From Cytophaga aurantiaca DSM 3654 (GTDB lineage: Bacteria > Bacteroidota > Bacteroidia > Cytophagales > Cytophagaceae): a stretch of DNA of 64,000 nt. The notes under the pieces are model-generated. The model was not told the DNA's origin and made no database searches. It saw only the letters and a list, made by a program, of their open reading frames with translations. The position numbers were made by a program, and so were the translations under genes. The stretch lies in contig NZ_KB903643.1 of NCBI RefSeq assembly GCF_000379725.1, positions 215,674-279,673 of the forward strand, read 5' to 3'. Position 1 is the stretch's first letter; the number at the start of each line of letters is the position of its first letter. Shown piece by piece: positions 26,458 to 35,058 of the stretch.

Positions 26458-28732
26458 GAAAAAAATAACCGTATTGATTTCTATCTGGCTTAGTGCAGCA
26501 GCTTTCTACTCCTGTGATAAAAAAGCAACTGTCAAAAACCAACCTGAAGTATTCGATCAGGAAGTTCACGCCTTATTAAAAAAAATGTCACTGGAAGAAA
26601 AAGCCGGACAGATGACACAGATCGATATCCGTAATTTATTAACCAACGGATATGGAAATACTGATGAAAAATTAGATACCGCGCGATTAAAAGAAGCGAT
26701 CAAAACCCATCATGTTGGTTCTATTTTAAATTGTATTCAGGCATACACCCCTCAGAAGTGGATCGAATTAATTTCTCAGATCCAGAACGAATCATTGCAA
26801 TCTCCGAATAAGATTCCGGTGTTGTATGGAACCGATGCTGTACATGGCGTAGGTTTTATGAAGGGCGCAGTTATACTTCCCCATAACATTGGATTGGCAG
26901 CAACGCGCAACAATAAATTGGTTACGCAGTCGGCTACCGTAACTGCAACAGAAGCACGTGCGGTTGGCCTTACCTGGAATTTTGCTCCCGTGCTTGACGT
27001 AGGCAGAGAACCTTATTGGTCGCGCTTTGAAGAAACTTTTGGGGAAGATGTATATATCGCAACACAAATGGGACGTGCTGCTGTATTAGGTATGGAAGGC
27101 ACCGATCTTACGTCTAAAAATACGGTAGCTTCTTGTATGAAACATTTTATTGGGTATTCAGCACCAAAGAATGGGATAGATAGAACGCCATCTCATATTC
27201 CGGAAATTATTTTACGTGAATATTATTTGCCGCCATTTAAAGAAGCGATTGAAGCCGGTGCATCTACAATCATGATAAACTCTGCTGAGATCAACGGGGT
27301 GCCTTGTCATGGAAACAAATGGTTGCTGACAGATCTGCTTCGTATAGAGCTAGGCTTTGAAGGACTGGTGTGTTCAGACTGGGAAGATGTGATCCGTTTG
27401 CATACGTGGCATAAAATTGCTGCAACGCCAAAAGAGGCTGTAATGATTGCAGTGAATGCAGGAGTAGATATGAGTATGGTTCCGAATGATTATTCATTCA
27501 CGAAATTTTTGATTGAATTGGTTCATGAAGGGAAAGTTTCGATGGCGCGTATCGACGAAGCAGTGGGGCGTATCTTGACCTTAAAACTGAAATTAGGTTT
27601 GATGAAAAAACCATTACCATCCATTTCAGATATTGGTGTGGTAGGTTCGGACAAGCATCAGCAGATTGCATTGGATGCGGCGCGTGAGTCAATTACTTTA
27701 TTAAAGAATGAAAATAATATTCTTCCTTTAGCGAAGAATAAAAAAATATTGCTGGTTGGTCCAACGGCAAATAGTTTGTCTGCGTTACACAGTTCCTGGT
27801 CGTATACATGGCAAGGAATCAATCAATCCGTGTATCCTGGAACAATCCAAACGATCAGACAAGCTTTAGGAATTGTAGCTGGTGCATCTAATATTATTAG
27901 CAATGCCACATTCACTTTTGAAGACGCTGCAAATTATGATCTTACATTCATTCAAAAAAATGCTGCCGCTTCGGATGTAATTGTAATCTGTATCGGTGAA
28001 GACGCCTATGCGGAACAGCCGGGTGTGATCAAAGATCTGAACTTGCCGGATGCACAAAAGCAGTTGATTGTTGCAGCAAAGAAAACTGGCAAGCCTGTTG
28101 TTGTGTGTTTGGTAGAGGGCAGGCCGCGATTGTTTCCGGTTGAAGAAGCATTGACCGATGCCGTTGTGATGTGCTACCGTCCAGGTAACAAAGGCGCACA
28201 AGCCATCACAGAAGTGTTGTATGGCGACGTAAATCCAAGTGGTAAATTGCCGTTCACGTATCCAAGATATAATGGCGACATCACCACATACGATCATAAA
28301 TTCAAAGAAACAGAACAGCAATTGAAAATTGGTGTAAGTGAATTTAGTGCATTCAATCCGCAGTGGGAGTTTGGGTATGGTTTGAGCTATACTACGTTCA
28401 CCTGTTCCAATTTGAAAGTGAATCAAACAAGTTTTACAAAATCAGATAGTATACTTGTTACGGTGGATATTGAAAATACTGGTGCACGCACAGGTAAAGT
28501 TGCAGTTGAATTGTATTCTCGCGATCATTATGCATCTATTACACCTTCAGAAAGACGCTTACGTAAATACACAAAGATTGAATTGAAAGCAGGAGAGAAG
28601 CAGACGGTTTCATTTACAATCAAAGCAGCTGACTTGCAATTCGTAAATAATGATTTGAAATCTGTTACTGAAGCAGGAAAATTTGATCTAATCATTGGTG
28701 ATCTTCGTACAGAAATAACTTTTAATGAGTAA
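26456..28732 (+). CDS. GH3 beta-glucosidase lipoprotein (BglX-like), copy 2
   Basis: A 758-residue exported GH3 enzyme, paralogous to 16808-19261. The leader ends AAAFYSC, with the lipid Cys at 20. The catalytic domain starts MSLEEKAGQMTQIDIRN, with KHFIGYSAPKNGIDR and nucleophile Asp308 in LVCSDWEDVIR. The second domain has LLVGPTANSLSALHSSWSYTW and VICIGEDAYAEQPG (acid/base Glu expected here). A C-terminal Fn3-like domain includes VDIENTGARTGKVAVELYSRD. It is about 60 residues shorter than copy 1, mostly by trimmed loops. The same periplasmic beta-glucosidase role is likely, with different chain length or linkage preference. It is closed by a hairpin at 28754-28782. Confidence 0.93.
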   Translation: MKKITVLISIWLSAAAFYSCDKKATVKNQPEVFDQEVHALLKKMSLEEKAGQMTQIDIRNLLTNGYGNTDEKLDTARLKEAIKTHHVGSILNCIQAYTPQKWIELISQIQNESLQSPNKIPVLYGTDAVHGVGFMKGAVILPHNIGLAATRNNKLVTQSATVTATEARAVGLTWNFAPVLDVGREPYWSRFEETFGEDVYIATQMGRAAVLGMEGTDLTSKNTVASCMKHFIGYSAPKNGIDRTPSHIPEIILREYYLPPFKEAIEAGASTIMINSAEINGVPCHGNKWLLTDLLRIELGFEGLVCSDWEDVIRLHTWHKIAATPKEAVMIAVNAGVDMSMVPNDYSFTKFLIELVHEGKVSMARIDEAVGRILTLKLKLGLMKKPLPSISDIGVVGSDKHQQIALDAARESITLLKNENNILPLAKNKKILLVGPTANSLSALHSSWSYTWQGINQSVYPGTIQTIRQALGIVAGASNIISNATFTFEDAANYDLTFIQKNAAASDVIVICIGEDAYAEQPGVIKDLNLPDAQKQLIVAAKKTGKPVVVCLVEGRPRLFPVEEALTDAVVMCYRPGNKGAQAITEVLYGDVNPSGKLPFTYPRYNGDITTYDHKFKETEQQLKIGVSEFSAFNPQWEFGYGLSYTTFTCSNLKVNQTSFTKSDSILVTVDIENTGARTGKVAVELYSRDHYASITPSERRLRKYTKIELKAGEKQTVSFTIKAADLQFVNNDLKSVTEAGKFDLIIGDLRTEITFNE

Positions 28733-28753
28733 CTTGTTGTAGATATTTTCGAG

Positions 28754-28790
28754 GCATATCTTCTGTATATCAGAAGATATGCTATTTTTA
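28754..28790 (+). terminator. Terminator of GH3 copy 2
   Basis: A perfect 12-bp stem (28754-28765 with 28771-28782), a 5-base loop, then a T-rich tail. Confidence 0.85.
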
Positions 28791-28847
28791 AAAACGCGGA
28801 TCTGTTTTAACCGTATAACATTATATTAAAAAATAATAAAATTTAGT

Positions 28848-29105
28848 ATGATTGAAGTAGATAGACATATCACATTTTATGAAAAATATGGTGATAAATT
28901 AGTCGGAGAAATTTTAATTAATGAAATCGAATTAAACGATCTTCTAAATTTAATTACAGAGTCGAAATATAAAGACGATCATTTACTTTATGATTGTTAT
29001 TTGCTTAACAAAGAACAGCTGGATAAAATTGAATCGATTCTTAATAAAAAAATAGAATATGATTTAGGGAAATACGCATATTTTATTGAAGCATCATCTA
29101 AATAA
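28848..29105 (+). CDS. Small hypothetical protein (85 aa)
   Basis: An 85-residue, acidic, soluble protein with no signal peptide. It is rich in Asp/Glu/Lys/Leu: MIEVDRHITFYEKYGDKLVG at the start, then ELNDLLNLITESKYKDDHLLYD. The pattern suggests two helices and a short beta hairpin. No family is recognised. It precedes the 7TM-DISM sensor gene by 32 bases on the same strand and may be co-transcribed with it. Confidence 0.55.
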   Translation: MIEVDRHITFYEKYGDKLVGEILINEIELNDLLNLITESKYKDDHLLYDCYLLNKEQLDKIESILNKKIEYDLGKYAYFIEASSK

Positions 29106-29137
29106 GTGTTACAAATAGTTATAGACGATTTCATTAC

Positions 29138-30913
29138 ATGCTTAAAAGAATCTTCCAATTTCTTATTTGTCTTTTATCAGTACTTCAGGTGAGGGCACAG
29201 CTTGTTCTGGACGAACATGCGGGGGATATTTTTTTGACAGATAAAAATTCTTCTTTTGGTATTCATACGAACGATGCAAGTTATTATTGGATCGAAACAA
29301 AGATTGAAAAAACTACTTCTTCTGATTTTTTAATTGAGTGTCTGGCTCCGCAACTGAAAGAAGTAAAAGCGTATGTGTTAACTTCAACAGGGGATACCGC
29401 CCGTTCGTTTGTAACCGGTTCAGATTATCCGTTTACACAACGGTATCTGCATCATAAAAATTTTATTTTCCCATTGAATATGGAACCCGGTATGTATACC
29501 ATTCGCATTGGTGTACGTGATATTCAGCCAGATGAATTATATTTTAAAATACGTTCCGATCATTTTTTTACAGAATATGCCATCTCTGAATATTTCTTTT
29601 TAGGCTGCTATTACGGGATACTGTTGATTGTACTCCTGTATAATTTATTTCTGTACATGAAAGGTGCTTTGCGTGTACATATTTTATATGTCTTATATAT
29701 CATAGGTTGCATCGCATTATCTGTTCGGGAAGATGGAATGGCATATCAATATGTATTTCCTTATTTTCCTTCTTTTAATTTTGTCTTTAATAGTTATCTG
29801 GCAAAGCCGATATTCTTAAGTACGTTTATTGTTTATTCGGTTTCTTTTCTTGATATCAAAAAATATGTGCCAATAGTTAAAAAAATATTGTTAGGCTTAT
29901 TGGGTGTATATGCGTTTTTATTGCTTGTCTCTATTATAGTTCCTGCTGCTGTAAGCTTTTTAGAATACATTTTCTTCTCCGTGTTCATTCTTGTGTATGT
30001 TACATCTTTTATCATTGCTAAAAAAGGAAACCATTTCGCTTATTATTTCTTTGCAGGTTTTTCCATGGTCATGTTAAGCGTACTGATCAATCTGCTGCGT
30101 TCCTTTAATATCATTCCATCAACAATACTAACGGTCTATAGTTTTAACTATGGAATTATTTTGGAAGTAATTATTTTCTCTGTTGCTTTGGCTGATAAGA
30201 TCCGCATTATTCAAGAAGAAAGAGCGCAGCATAAAGAAGCCTTGATTGTTCAATTGAGTGAAAACGATGTGTTGCAACATCTTTTGATTGCTGAGTTGAA
30301 AGAAAAGAAAATATTACAGGAAAAAGTAAATCGTGAATTGGAAACAAAAGTCCGGGAGCGCACGATTGAACTTCAATCTGCCAACGAAAAGTTAGCAACA
30401 TTTGCAAAAGAAACGGATCGGTTGAATTCAGAATTAGATCGTTTTAATTACGCATTGCAAAAAGAAATTAAAGAAGAGAAAGTTTCTCGTATTTATAATC
30501 AGGATGTTTCGTACGTAGAATTTTTAACGACCTATCCCGACGATGACAGCTGTTTGAAAGTGATACAGCAGTTGAAATGGCCGGAAGGGTTTGTATGCAG
30601 AAAATGCGGTAATGCCAAAGCCAGTGAAGCAGGAGTATGGTATCGTAAAAAATGCAGCAAATGCGGTACGATTGAATCCATAACTGCAAATACGTTATTT
30701 CATCATTTAAAATTTCCATTGAATAAAGCATTTTATTTAACCTATGTGAAATTTTCAAACTTGAAACAGACGGATGAATCCTTGTCTGATTTAATTGATC
30801 TGCGAAAGCCTACAATCTGGGCGTATCGTAAAAAGGTTGAAGAGCGTATGCTGGAAAAAAAATATGCAAAAGCTAGCAACTGGAAAGATATTGTGTTGGA
30901 TCTACCTAGTTAA
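29138..30913 (+). CDS. 7TM-DISM membrane sensor fused to an IS1595-type zinc ribbon and HTH
   Basis: A 591-residue membrane protein. The order is: signal peptide (1-20, ending LQVRAQ); extracytoplasmic 7TMR-DISMED2-like beta domain (about 22-150); seven membrane helices of the 7TM-DISM type (about 160-365, starting EYFFLGCYYGILLIVLLYN); and a cytoplasmic coiled coil (about 368-450, with ETKVRERTIELQSANEKL). The C-terminal part (about 452-591) is unusual. It begins FLTTYPDDDSCLKVIQQLKW and carries a zinc ribbon with Cys487/490 and Cys506/509. A helical segment follows (SLSDLIDLRKPTIWAYRKKV) that matches the HTH part of IS1595-family transposases. The DDE catalytic domain is absent. It is predicted to be a membrane-tethered, DNA-binding one-component regulator; that role is inference. 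Confidence 0.85.
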   Translation: MLKRIFQFLICLLSVLQVRAQLVLDEHAGDIFLTDKNSSFGIHTNDASYYWIETKIEKTTSSDFLIECLAPQLKEVKAYVLTSTGDTARSFVTGSDYPFTQRYLHHKNFIFPLNMEPGMYTIRIGVRDIQPDELYFKIRSDHFFTEYAISEYFFLGCYYGILLIVLLYNLFLYMKGALRVHILYVLYIIGCIALSVREDGMAYQYVFPYFPSFNFVFNSYLAKPIFLSTFIVYSVSFLDIKKYVPIVKKILLGLLGVYAFLLLVSIIVPAAVSFLEYIFFSVFILVYVTSFIIAKKGNHFAYYFFAGFSMVMLSVLINLLRSFNIIPSTILTVYSFNYGIILEVIIFSVALADKIRIIQEERAQHKEALIVQLSENDVLQHLLIAELKEKKILQEKVNRELETKVRERTIELQSANEKLATFAKETDRLNSELDRFNYALQKEIKEEKVSRIYNQDVSYVEFLTTYPDDDSCLKVIQQLKWPEGFVCRKCGNAKASEAGVWYRKKCSKCGTIESITANTLFHHLKFPLNKAFYLTYVKFSNLKQTDESLSDLIDLRKPTIWAYRKKVEERMLEKKYAKASNWKDIVLDLPS

Positions 30914-30990
30914 ACCTATGAGGTTTTGTTAATTTTAAGCGTTGATGATTCGAATGAGTAAAGATGATCGTTGTAAAACCTCATAGGTTT
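30912..30990. repeat. Inverted pair of short palindromes
   Basis: A 16-base word (30912-30927) recurs as its exact reverse complement at 30975-30990. The word itself is a near-palindrome (AAACCT-ATG-AGGTTT). This REP-like arrangement lies between convergent genes, starting at the stop codon of the sensor gene. It may also act as terminator. Confidence 0.7.
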
Positions 30991-31005
30991 CGGTCATAAA
31001 TGTAC

Positions 31006-32022
31006 TCAAATCTCTTCCACAATCCCGATCAGATAATTTGCCATTGCTTCACTGTATTTTTTTACTTCTGAAATTAATTTCTTGTCAGTATTGTTCTGTG
31101 ATAAGCCAATGGCTGCTACTTTTGCGCGTATACACGCTCTGTAAGCCTTAAAATAATTGAATAGTAATTTTTCATTCTTGCCAAAATCGTAATTGGTTTT
31201 ATTCAGATACGTAGTTAAGAAAGCATTACTGAGTTTTTTATGTCCCGAACATTCCAGATCCATACATAAAAAAGCAATTTCATTTAAAACATCGATCTCT
31301 CTGAATTCTTTTTTAAACTCAATGCAATCAAAAATAATCGGAGGAGAAGTCATAAAAATATTTTTACTGTGTAAATCACCATGACAGTCTTTGAAAAAAC
31401 CATTTTGTACACGGACTTTTATGAAGTCTTGTAAAAGTAGAACTACTGCATCCGATAACTGAATGGATTGTTCGATCAGATTAAAATGATCCATGCCAAC
31501 AATCTTTTTTATCGTTGGTTGAAAGCTTCGTATATCAGCAAATTCTCTTGAAAGAAAAAAGGGATCGTAATCCGGTTTGATCACTTTTTCTTTTAAATGA
31601 AATGCAGCAATCTGTGCGGCAATTTTTTGAATATGTTTTTTATCTACTCTGTTCTTTTTTAATTGCAGATCTAGTTGCAAAGAGGTGTCAATGCGCTTCA
31701 TACGTACTGCGTAGTCGTGTGGGACGGCTGCTCTTTTTTTGATCTCCCACTGCTTACCCTTCTTTACGATAGGCAATACATCCAGGTATATTTCTTTTGC
31801 CAGACGCATGTTGAGCCTCAGCTCTTCGTAGCAATACTCTTTTCGTTTTTTGAGTGTTGAGAAATCAAGGAACGAAAGCTTGATATCTTTTTTAATTTTA
31901 TATGCATATTTTCCTTTGAGAATAATAAAAGAAATAGGCGTTTCAATACAGGTTATTTTTGCTTCTTGATCATATGGAAATAATCCATGTTGTATCAGCT
32001 GTTCTATTTCATTTTTTTTCAT
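31006..32022 (-). CDS. Aminoglycoside phosphotransferase-like kinase (COG2187 type)
   Basis: A 338-residue cytoplasmic protein with an APH-like kinase fold. I start it at the ATG at 32022 (MKKNEIEQLI); a longer reading frame upstream overlaps the previous gene and is not needed. The N-lobe has TPISFIILKGKYAYKIKKDI with the expected ATP-contact Lys, and KIKLSFLDFSTLKKRKEYC-like text typical of COG2187. The C-lobe has CHGDLHSKNIF, which supplies the catalytic Asp and metal Asn, and then IIFDCIEF. In many bacteria this domain is fused to the small P-loop kinase that here is a separate gene, overlapping by 14 bases. The substrate is unknown. Confidence 0.8.
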   Translation of the reverse strand: MKKNEIEQLIQHGLFPYDQEAKITCIETPISFIILKGKYAYKIKKDIKLSFLDFSTLKKRKEYCYEELRLNMRLAKEIYLDVLPIVKKGKQWEIKKRAAVPHDYAVRMKRIDTSLQLDLQLKKNRVDKKHIQKIAAQIAAFHLKEKVIKPDYDPFFLSREFADIRSFQPTIKKIVGMDHFNLIEQSIQLSDAVVLLLQDFIKVRVQNGFFKDCHGDLHSKNIFMTSPPIIFDCIEFKKEFREIDVLNEIAFLCMDLECSGHKKLSNAFLTTYLNKTNYDFGKNEKLLFNYFKAYRACIRAKVAAIGLSQNNTDKKLISEVKKYSEAMANYLIGIVEEI

Positions 32023-32521
32023 GCAACAAAAAAGTTTGAGCTGTTGATAACAAAGAATCAATGTTGGTATTAGTAGATTGAAGTGTTAAAAAGGGTTTGT
32101 CTATTGGTTCAAAAAGATCTTTCAATTTTAAATAAACCGAATAATTGGCCTCGCTGTCTTCTCGGGTTTTTGAAGTGCGTTCTTTAACAAGCGACTCTTC
32201 TGCATTCAGATAAATAATTTCACAGGTACAATTCAATTGCTTGGCAAGTTTGTAAAATGGAATACGAAGATTATTCTTATAAAATGTGGCATCCAGTACA
32301 ACAGAAGTATGATGGATCAGATTGGTTTCAGTACTGGCAAGCAATGCATCGTATACGCTTTGTTTTTCTTTTTCAGAGTAGGTTCTGTGATTGGGGTACA
32401 ACTCTTTTCTATAAATATCGCTGTTTAAATAAGCTGCCTTTAGTTTTTCGCTCAGTTGTTTTGCGAAATAACTTTTTCCGGATCCGGGTAAACCACAAAC
32501 GATTATAAGTCTTGTTATCAT
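32009..32521 (-). CDS. P-loop kinase (AAA_33/COG0645 type)
   Basis: A 170-residue small kinase. Walker A is in IVCGLPGSGKSYFAKQLSE (residues 6-24). STVVLDATFY-like text (HTSVVLDATFYKNNLR) gives the Walker B and substrate region, and a lid is seen at VKERTSKTREDSEANYSVY. It belongs to the family found as the C-terminal half of 'bifunctional aminoglycoside phosphotransferase/ATP-binding' proteins. Its end overlaps the start of the APH-like gene by 14 bases, so the two are translated together. The phosphorylated substrate is unknown. Confidence 0.85.
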   Translation of the reverse strand: MITRLIIVCGLPGSGKSYFAKQLSEKLKAAYLNSDIYRKELYPNHRTYSEKEKQSVYDALLASTETNLIHHTSVVLDATFYKNNLRIPFYKLAKQLNCTCEIIYLNAEESLVKERTSKTREDSEANYSVYLKLKDLFEPIDKPFLTLQSTNTNIDSLLSTAQTFLLHEKK

Positions 32522-32717
32522 GGAAGTAGGGGTTGTTCCATGATTAAGTTAAAATACTTAAAGTGAAAAAGCAACGTATTGATAAATACCTTTAGCCTAT
32601 TTGTTTAATAACTACGGATTTGCTTCAATTTTTGCTCAAAGTAGCTACAGAATCGGTTTTTATATTTGAGTTATACAAACAGTAATAGCTGTTGATGTAC
32701 TTAAAATACACAGAATT

Positions 32718-32867
32718 ATGAAAAAGATCGTATTTACAATTGCCTTACTCGCTTTATTGACTGCTGTATCCTATGCTTCAAATAATAAACAGCAATCTGC
32801 TGGTAAAACACATAACCATGTTCATCATACGCATATTGTAGTTCCGGTAGATCATTACAATATGTAA
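32718..32867 (+). CDS. Secreted histidine-rich peptide (49 aa)
   Basis: A short gene read directly from the sequence. The 49-residue product starts MKKIVFTIALLALLTAVSYA, a clear signal peptide with an AxA-like cleavage site. The mature peptide of about 29 residues contains six His (THNHVHHTHIVVPVDHYN). Such spacing suits Zn, Cu or Ni binding, which is inference. It is closed by the perfect 20-bp hairpin at 32878-32926, and this supports a true gene. No family is recognised. Confidence 0.6.
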   Translation: MKKIVFTIALLALLTAVSYASNNKQQSAGKTHNHVHHTHIVVPVDHYNM

Positions 32868-32877
32868 TATCGACGGT

Positions 32878-32926
32878 CTAAAATAAAAATGGTCACGCAT
32901 TGAAAACGTGACCATTTTTATTTTAG
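32878..32926. terminator. Bidirectional terminator, 20-bp perfect stem
   Basis: Arms 32878-32897 and 32907-32926 are exact reverse complements with a 9-base loop; A/T runs form the outer stem. It serves the His-rich peptide gene and the converging gene at 32940. Confidence 0.9.
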
Positions 32927-32939
32927 GAATCTTGTATAA

Positions 32940-33134
32940 TTAAGATCCGCAACCTTCACAGAAATAATTGATAGAACCATATGGTTTTACACCATTTAAA
33001 ATCATGGTCATATTATGGATTTTATCTTTTAATTCTAATTTTTCTCCAAAATCTGAAGTCTTAGCAACTGCTTCGTTCAATTTATCCAGTTCCAGTTGAA
33101 CATGTTCTTTTTCTAAAAGTGTTAATTCTGCCAT
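32940..33134 (-). CDS. Small helical protein with C-terminal CxxC
   Basis: A 64-residue cytoplasmic protein starting at the ATG at 33134 (MAELTLLEKE). The frame continues upstream, but that text is not needed and looks like leader. It is a helical hairpin (EHVQLELDKLNEAVAKTSDFG, then KLELKDKIHNMTMILNG) followed by a short strand and the end FCEGCGS. A CxxC at the terminus suggests metal binding or a persulfide/thiol role, unproven. No family is recognised. It converges on the His-rich peptide gene. Confidence 0.55.
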   Translation of the reverse strand: MAELTLLEKEHVQLELDKLNEAVAKTSDFGEKLELKDKIHNMTMILNGVKPYGSINYFCEGCGS

Positions 33135-33259
33135 ATGTTTAAATTTTATTTTAGTCTCCTTGGTAAAGTTAACAAAGTGCGTCAAAAAATAATTCCGTGT
33201 GGAAAAAACTTTTTTTAATGTTTAATCTATTCGCTTTAGGATCAATTCAGCAGAATGAA

Positions 33260-34519
33260 TTATTGTTTTAAAAATGAAATCGAAACCGGTGGATTATTAC
33301 TCAAAATAAAGAAATACATACCGGGAACAAATGCAGTTGTTGGCAATGAAGTTACAGTATGATCTAAGGTACCACTTGCCTGGACTCTTCCCAGTACATC
33401 TACAATAAGGTATGGAGTATGTAAATAGTTGTCAGAGATTTTTATTTGCAGAATATCGGTAGATGGGTTGGGGTAAAGTTGAATAGATGTTTTGTCTAGG
33501 GAAGATTTTTTTATCGAAGTAGTAGTTGTACAATTCCTAATTAAACAGATTCCTGTTGCACCATTTGTCAAGCCGTTATTAGTACCTGTAATAATATTTG
33601 TAGAACACACGATATTATGTGTGGCAGTACCTTTAGAGGAAGTTGTAGTGATCAAAATCCCGTATCCGGAACTGTTGACGCTAAGCATATTATTTGAGAA
33701 TGTATTGTAATCTCCCCAGCCAGCTACGAGTATATGTGTTTGAAAACCATCGGCTATCGTATTACTCCCCGTGTTGCATTCAATAGTATAATAATTGCCT
33801 TTCACATCGATCCAGGAATCGGCTGAGTTTTGATTGTTTAACCCTGTTCCGTTAAAGGTATTAAAAGCAATGCGGCCACCTGTTGTACCTTCTTTAATAT
33901 CTATGTTTTCCGAAGAGACATGGTTGCCAAATGAATTATTGGTAACTTCATTATAATTGCAGGTATCCGCGTTTCCTTTGGAATAGGTAGGCCAGTTGCT
34001 GACAGCAGAGCCTATGTAAATAGCTTCTCCAAAACCCGGAGATGTTTGTCCGGTTGAGTCAATAAAACAATTGTCAATAGTATTATAGGAACTGTAAGAG
34101 CGAAGGTGGATGCCTTCATCACCAATCCTGTTTACATGAATATTTTTAATGGTATTGTGATGACTGCTATCTAATACAATGCCTTTAGCTGACATGTAAA
34201 TAGTAAATCCATCCAGGATCCAATAGGTATTTCCTCTCAGTCCTAAGCCATAGCCCGAATTTAAGTTATTCGAAGTTAGAATTGCCAGAGCGCTTCCTTT
34301 TAACGTAATTGGATTGCTGCTTGTACCGTTTATATTGGCAGGAATAATGAAGCCTCCCGACTTTGAATAAATTCCATCTGCAAGTACAATGGTTTGACCG
34401 GCTGTTGCAGTGTTTAATGCACTCTGCAATTGAATTGCAGTACTGACATTGATTGTTTGTGCTTGTAAAGCAACAATGTTGATTATAAAAAGGGAAATGA
34501 ATACCGCGATTGATTTCAT
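33260..34519 (-). CDS. Secreted right-handed beta-helix protein with T9SS type A tail
   Basis: A 419-residue exported protein. Signal peptide 1-20 ends IVALQAQ. Residues about 22-340 form a parallel beta-helix of the pectate lyase/PL6-like kind: INVSTAIQLQSALNTATAGQ, then VLADGIYS, and repeated asparagine-ladder strands (HHNTIKNIHVNRIGDEGIHL, YNEVTNNSFGNHVS). A linker and a T9SS type A sorting domain (about 350-419, IQLYPNPSTDILQIKI to PGMYFFILS) close it. It should be secreted and attached at the cell surface. A polysaccharide lyase role (pectate or alginate-like) is plausible, but no catalytic set is certain. Family members also include non-enzymatic helices. Confidence 0.8.
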   Translation of the reverse strand: MKSIAVFISLFIINIVALQAQTINVSTAIQLQSALNTATAGQTIVLADGIYSKSGGFIIPANINGTSSNPITLKGSALAILTSNNLNSGYGLGLRGNTYWILDGFTIYMSAKGIVLDSSHHNTIKNIHVNRIGDEGIHLRSYSSYNTIDNCFIDSTGQTSPGFGEAIYIGSAVSNWPTYSKGNADTCNYNEVTNNSFGNHVSSENIDIKEGTTGGRIAFNTFNGTGLNNQNSADSWIDVKGNYYTIECNTGSNTIADGFQTHILVAGWGDYNTFSNNMLSVNSSGYGILITTTSSKGTATHNIVCSTNIITGTNNGLTNGATGICLIRNCTTTTSIKKSSLDKTSIQLYPNPSTDILQIKISDNYLHTPYLIVDVLGRVQASGTLDHTVTSLPTTAFVPGMYFFILSNNPPVSISFLKQ

Positions 34520-34580
34520 AAATAAAAGAAATATAGAATGAATTCAAATCCAATATATATCTTATTTATGAAATTCATTT

Positions 34581-34620
34581 GTATAAAATCTTCCAAATAA
34601 TGTATTGAAAGATTTTATAC
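34581..34620 (-). terminator. Hairpin at the end of the tautomerase-like gene
   Basis: A perfect 12-bp stem (34581-34592 with 34609-34620), overlapping the stop codon at 34615. AT-rich. Confidence 0.55.
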
Positions 34621-35004
34621 TTCTACTTTATAATTCAGATCAAGTTCGTCGCCGCTTTTTCCTCGTATCCCCCAATTATGTTTCGGTGATTCAAATAATG
34701 TAATTTCAAGATCCATGTTTGAAATACCTACTTCAGTCTCAAAGCGATCAAATAACAATTGATACAATTTCTTTTTCGCTTCAACAGACCTCCCTTCAAA
34801 TAGATTGATCTCAATAATGGTGTGTTTTCTTGTTCGTGTTTCAAAATAGAAATAGCTGTCTGCATCGATGTAAATGAAACGATGTGCTTTTTTCTCTTTC
34901 GGATATTGAAATGCTTCCATTATACATTCGTGTAGAATCGCAGAAAGTTTTTCTCGTATCGGATGCAGTTCTTCTTTTATTCCGAATATCTTGATTTGTC
35001 CCAT
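34615..35004 (-). CDS. Tautomerase-superfamily protein, Pro1 not evident
   Basis: A 129-residue cytoplasmic protein of the tautomerase_2/MSAD-like family, starting at the ATG at 35004 (MGQIKIFGIKEELHPIREKL). The stretches HRFIYIDADSYFYFETR and HTIIEINLFEGRSVEAKKKL are typical, as is SNMDLEITLFESPKHNWGIRG. Tautomerases use an N-terminal Pro after Met removal. Here the second residue is Gly, so classical Pro1 catalysis is in doubt unless translation starts elsewhere; no nearby MP start is visible. It could be a non-catalytic homologue. The DinB gene is 55 bases upstream, same strand. Confidence 0.75.
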   Translation of the reverse strand: MGQIKIFGIKEELHPIREKLSAILHECIMEAFQYPKEKKAHRFIYIDADSYFYFETRTRKHTIIEINLFEGRSVEAKKKLYQLLFDRFETEVGISNMDLEITLFESPKHNWGIRGKSGDELDLNYKVEV

Positions 35005-35058
35005 AGTAATTGAGTTACGCTGTATCAAGTTAAGATATTGAATGGAAAAATGAAATAG

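Noticed and set aside
29138..30913. Insertion sequence of the IS1595 family
   Set aside because: Only zinc-ribbon and HTH parts are present, fused in frame to a sensor; no DDE domain or terminal inverted repeats flanking a transposase.
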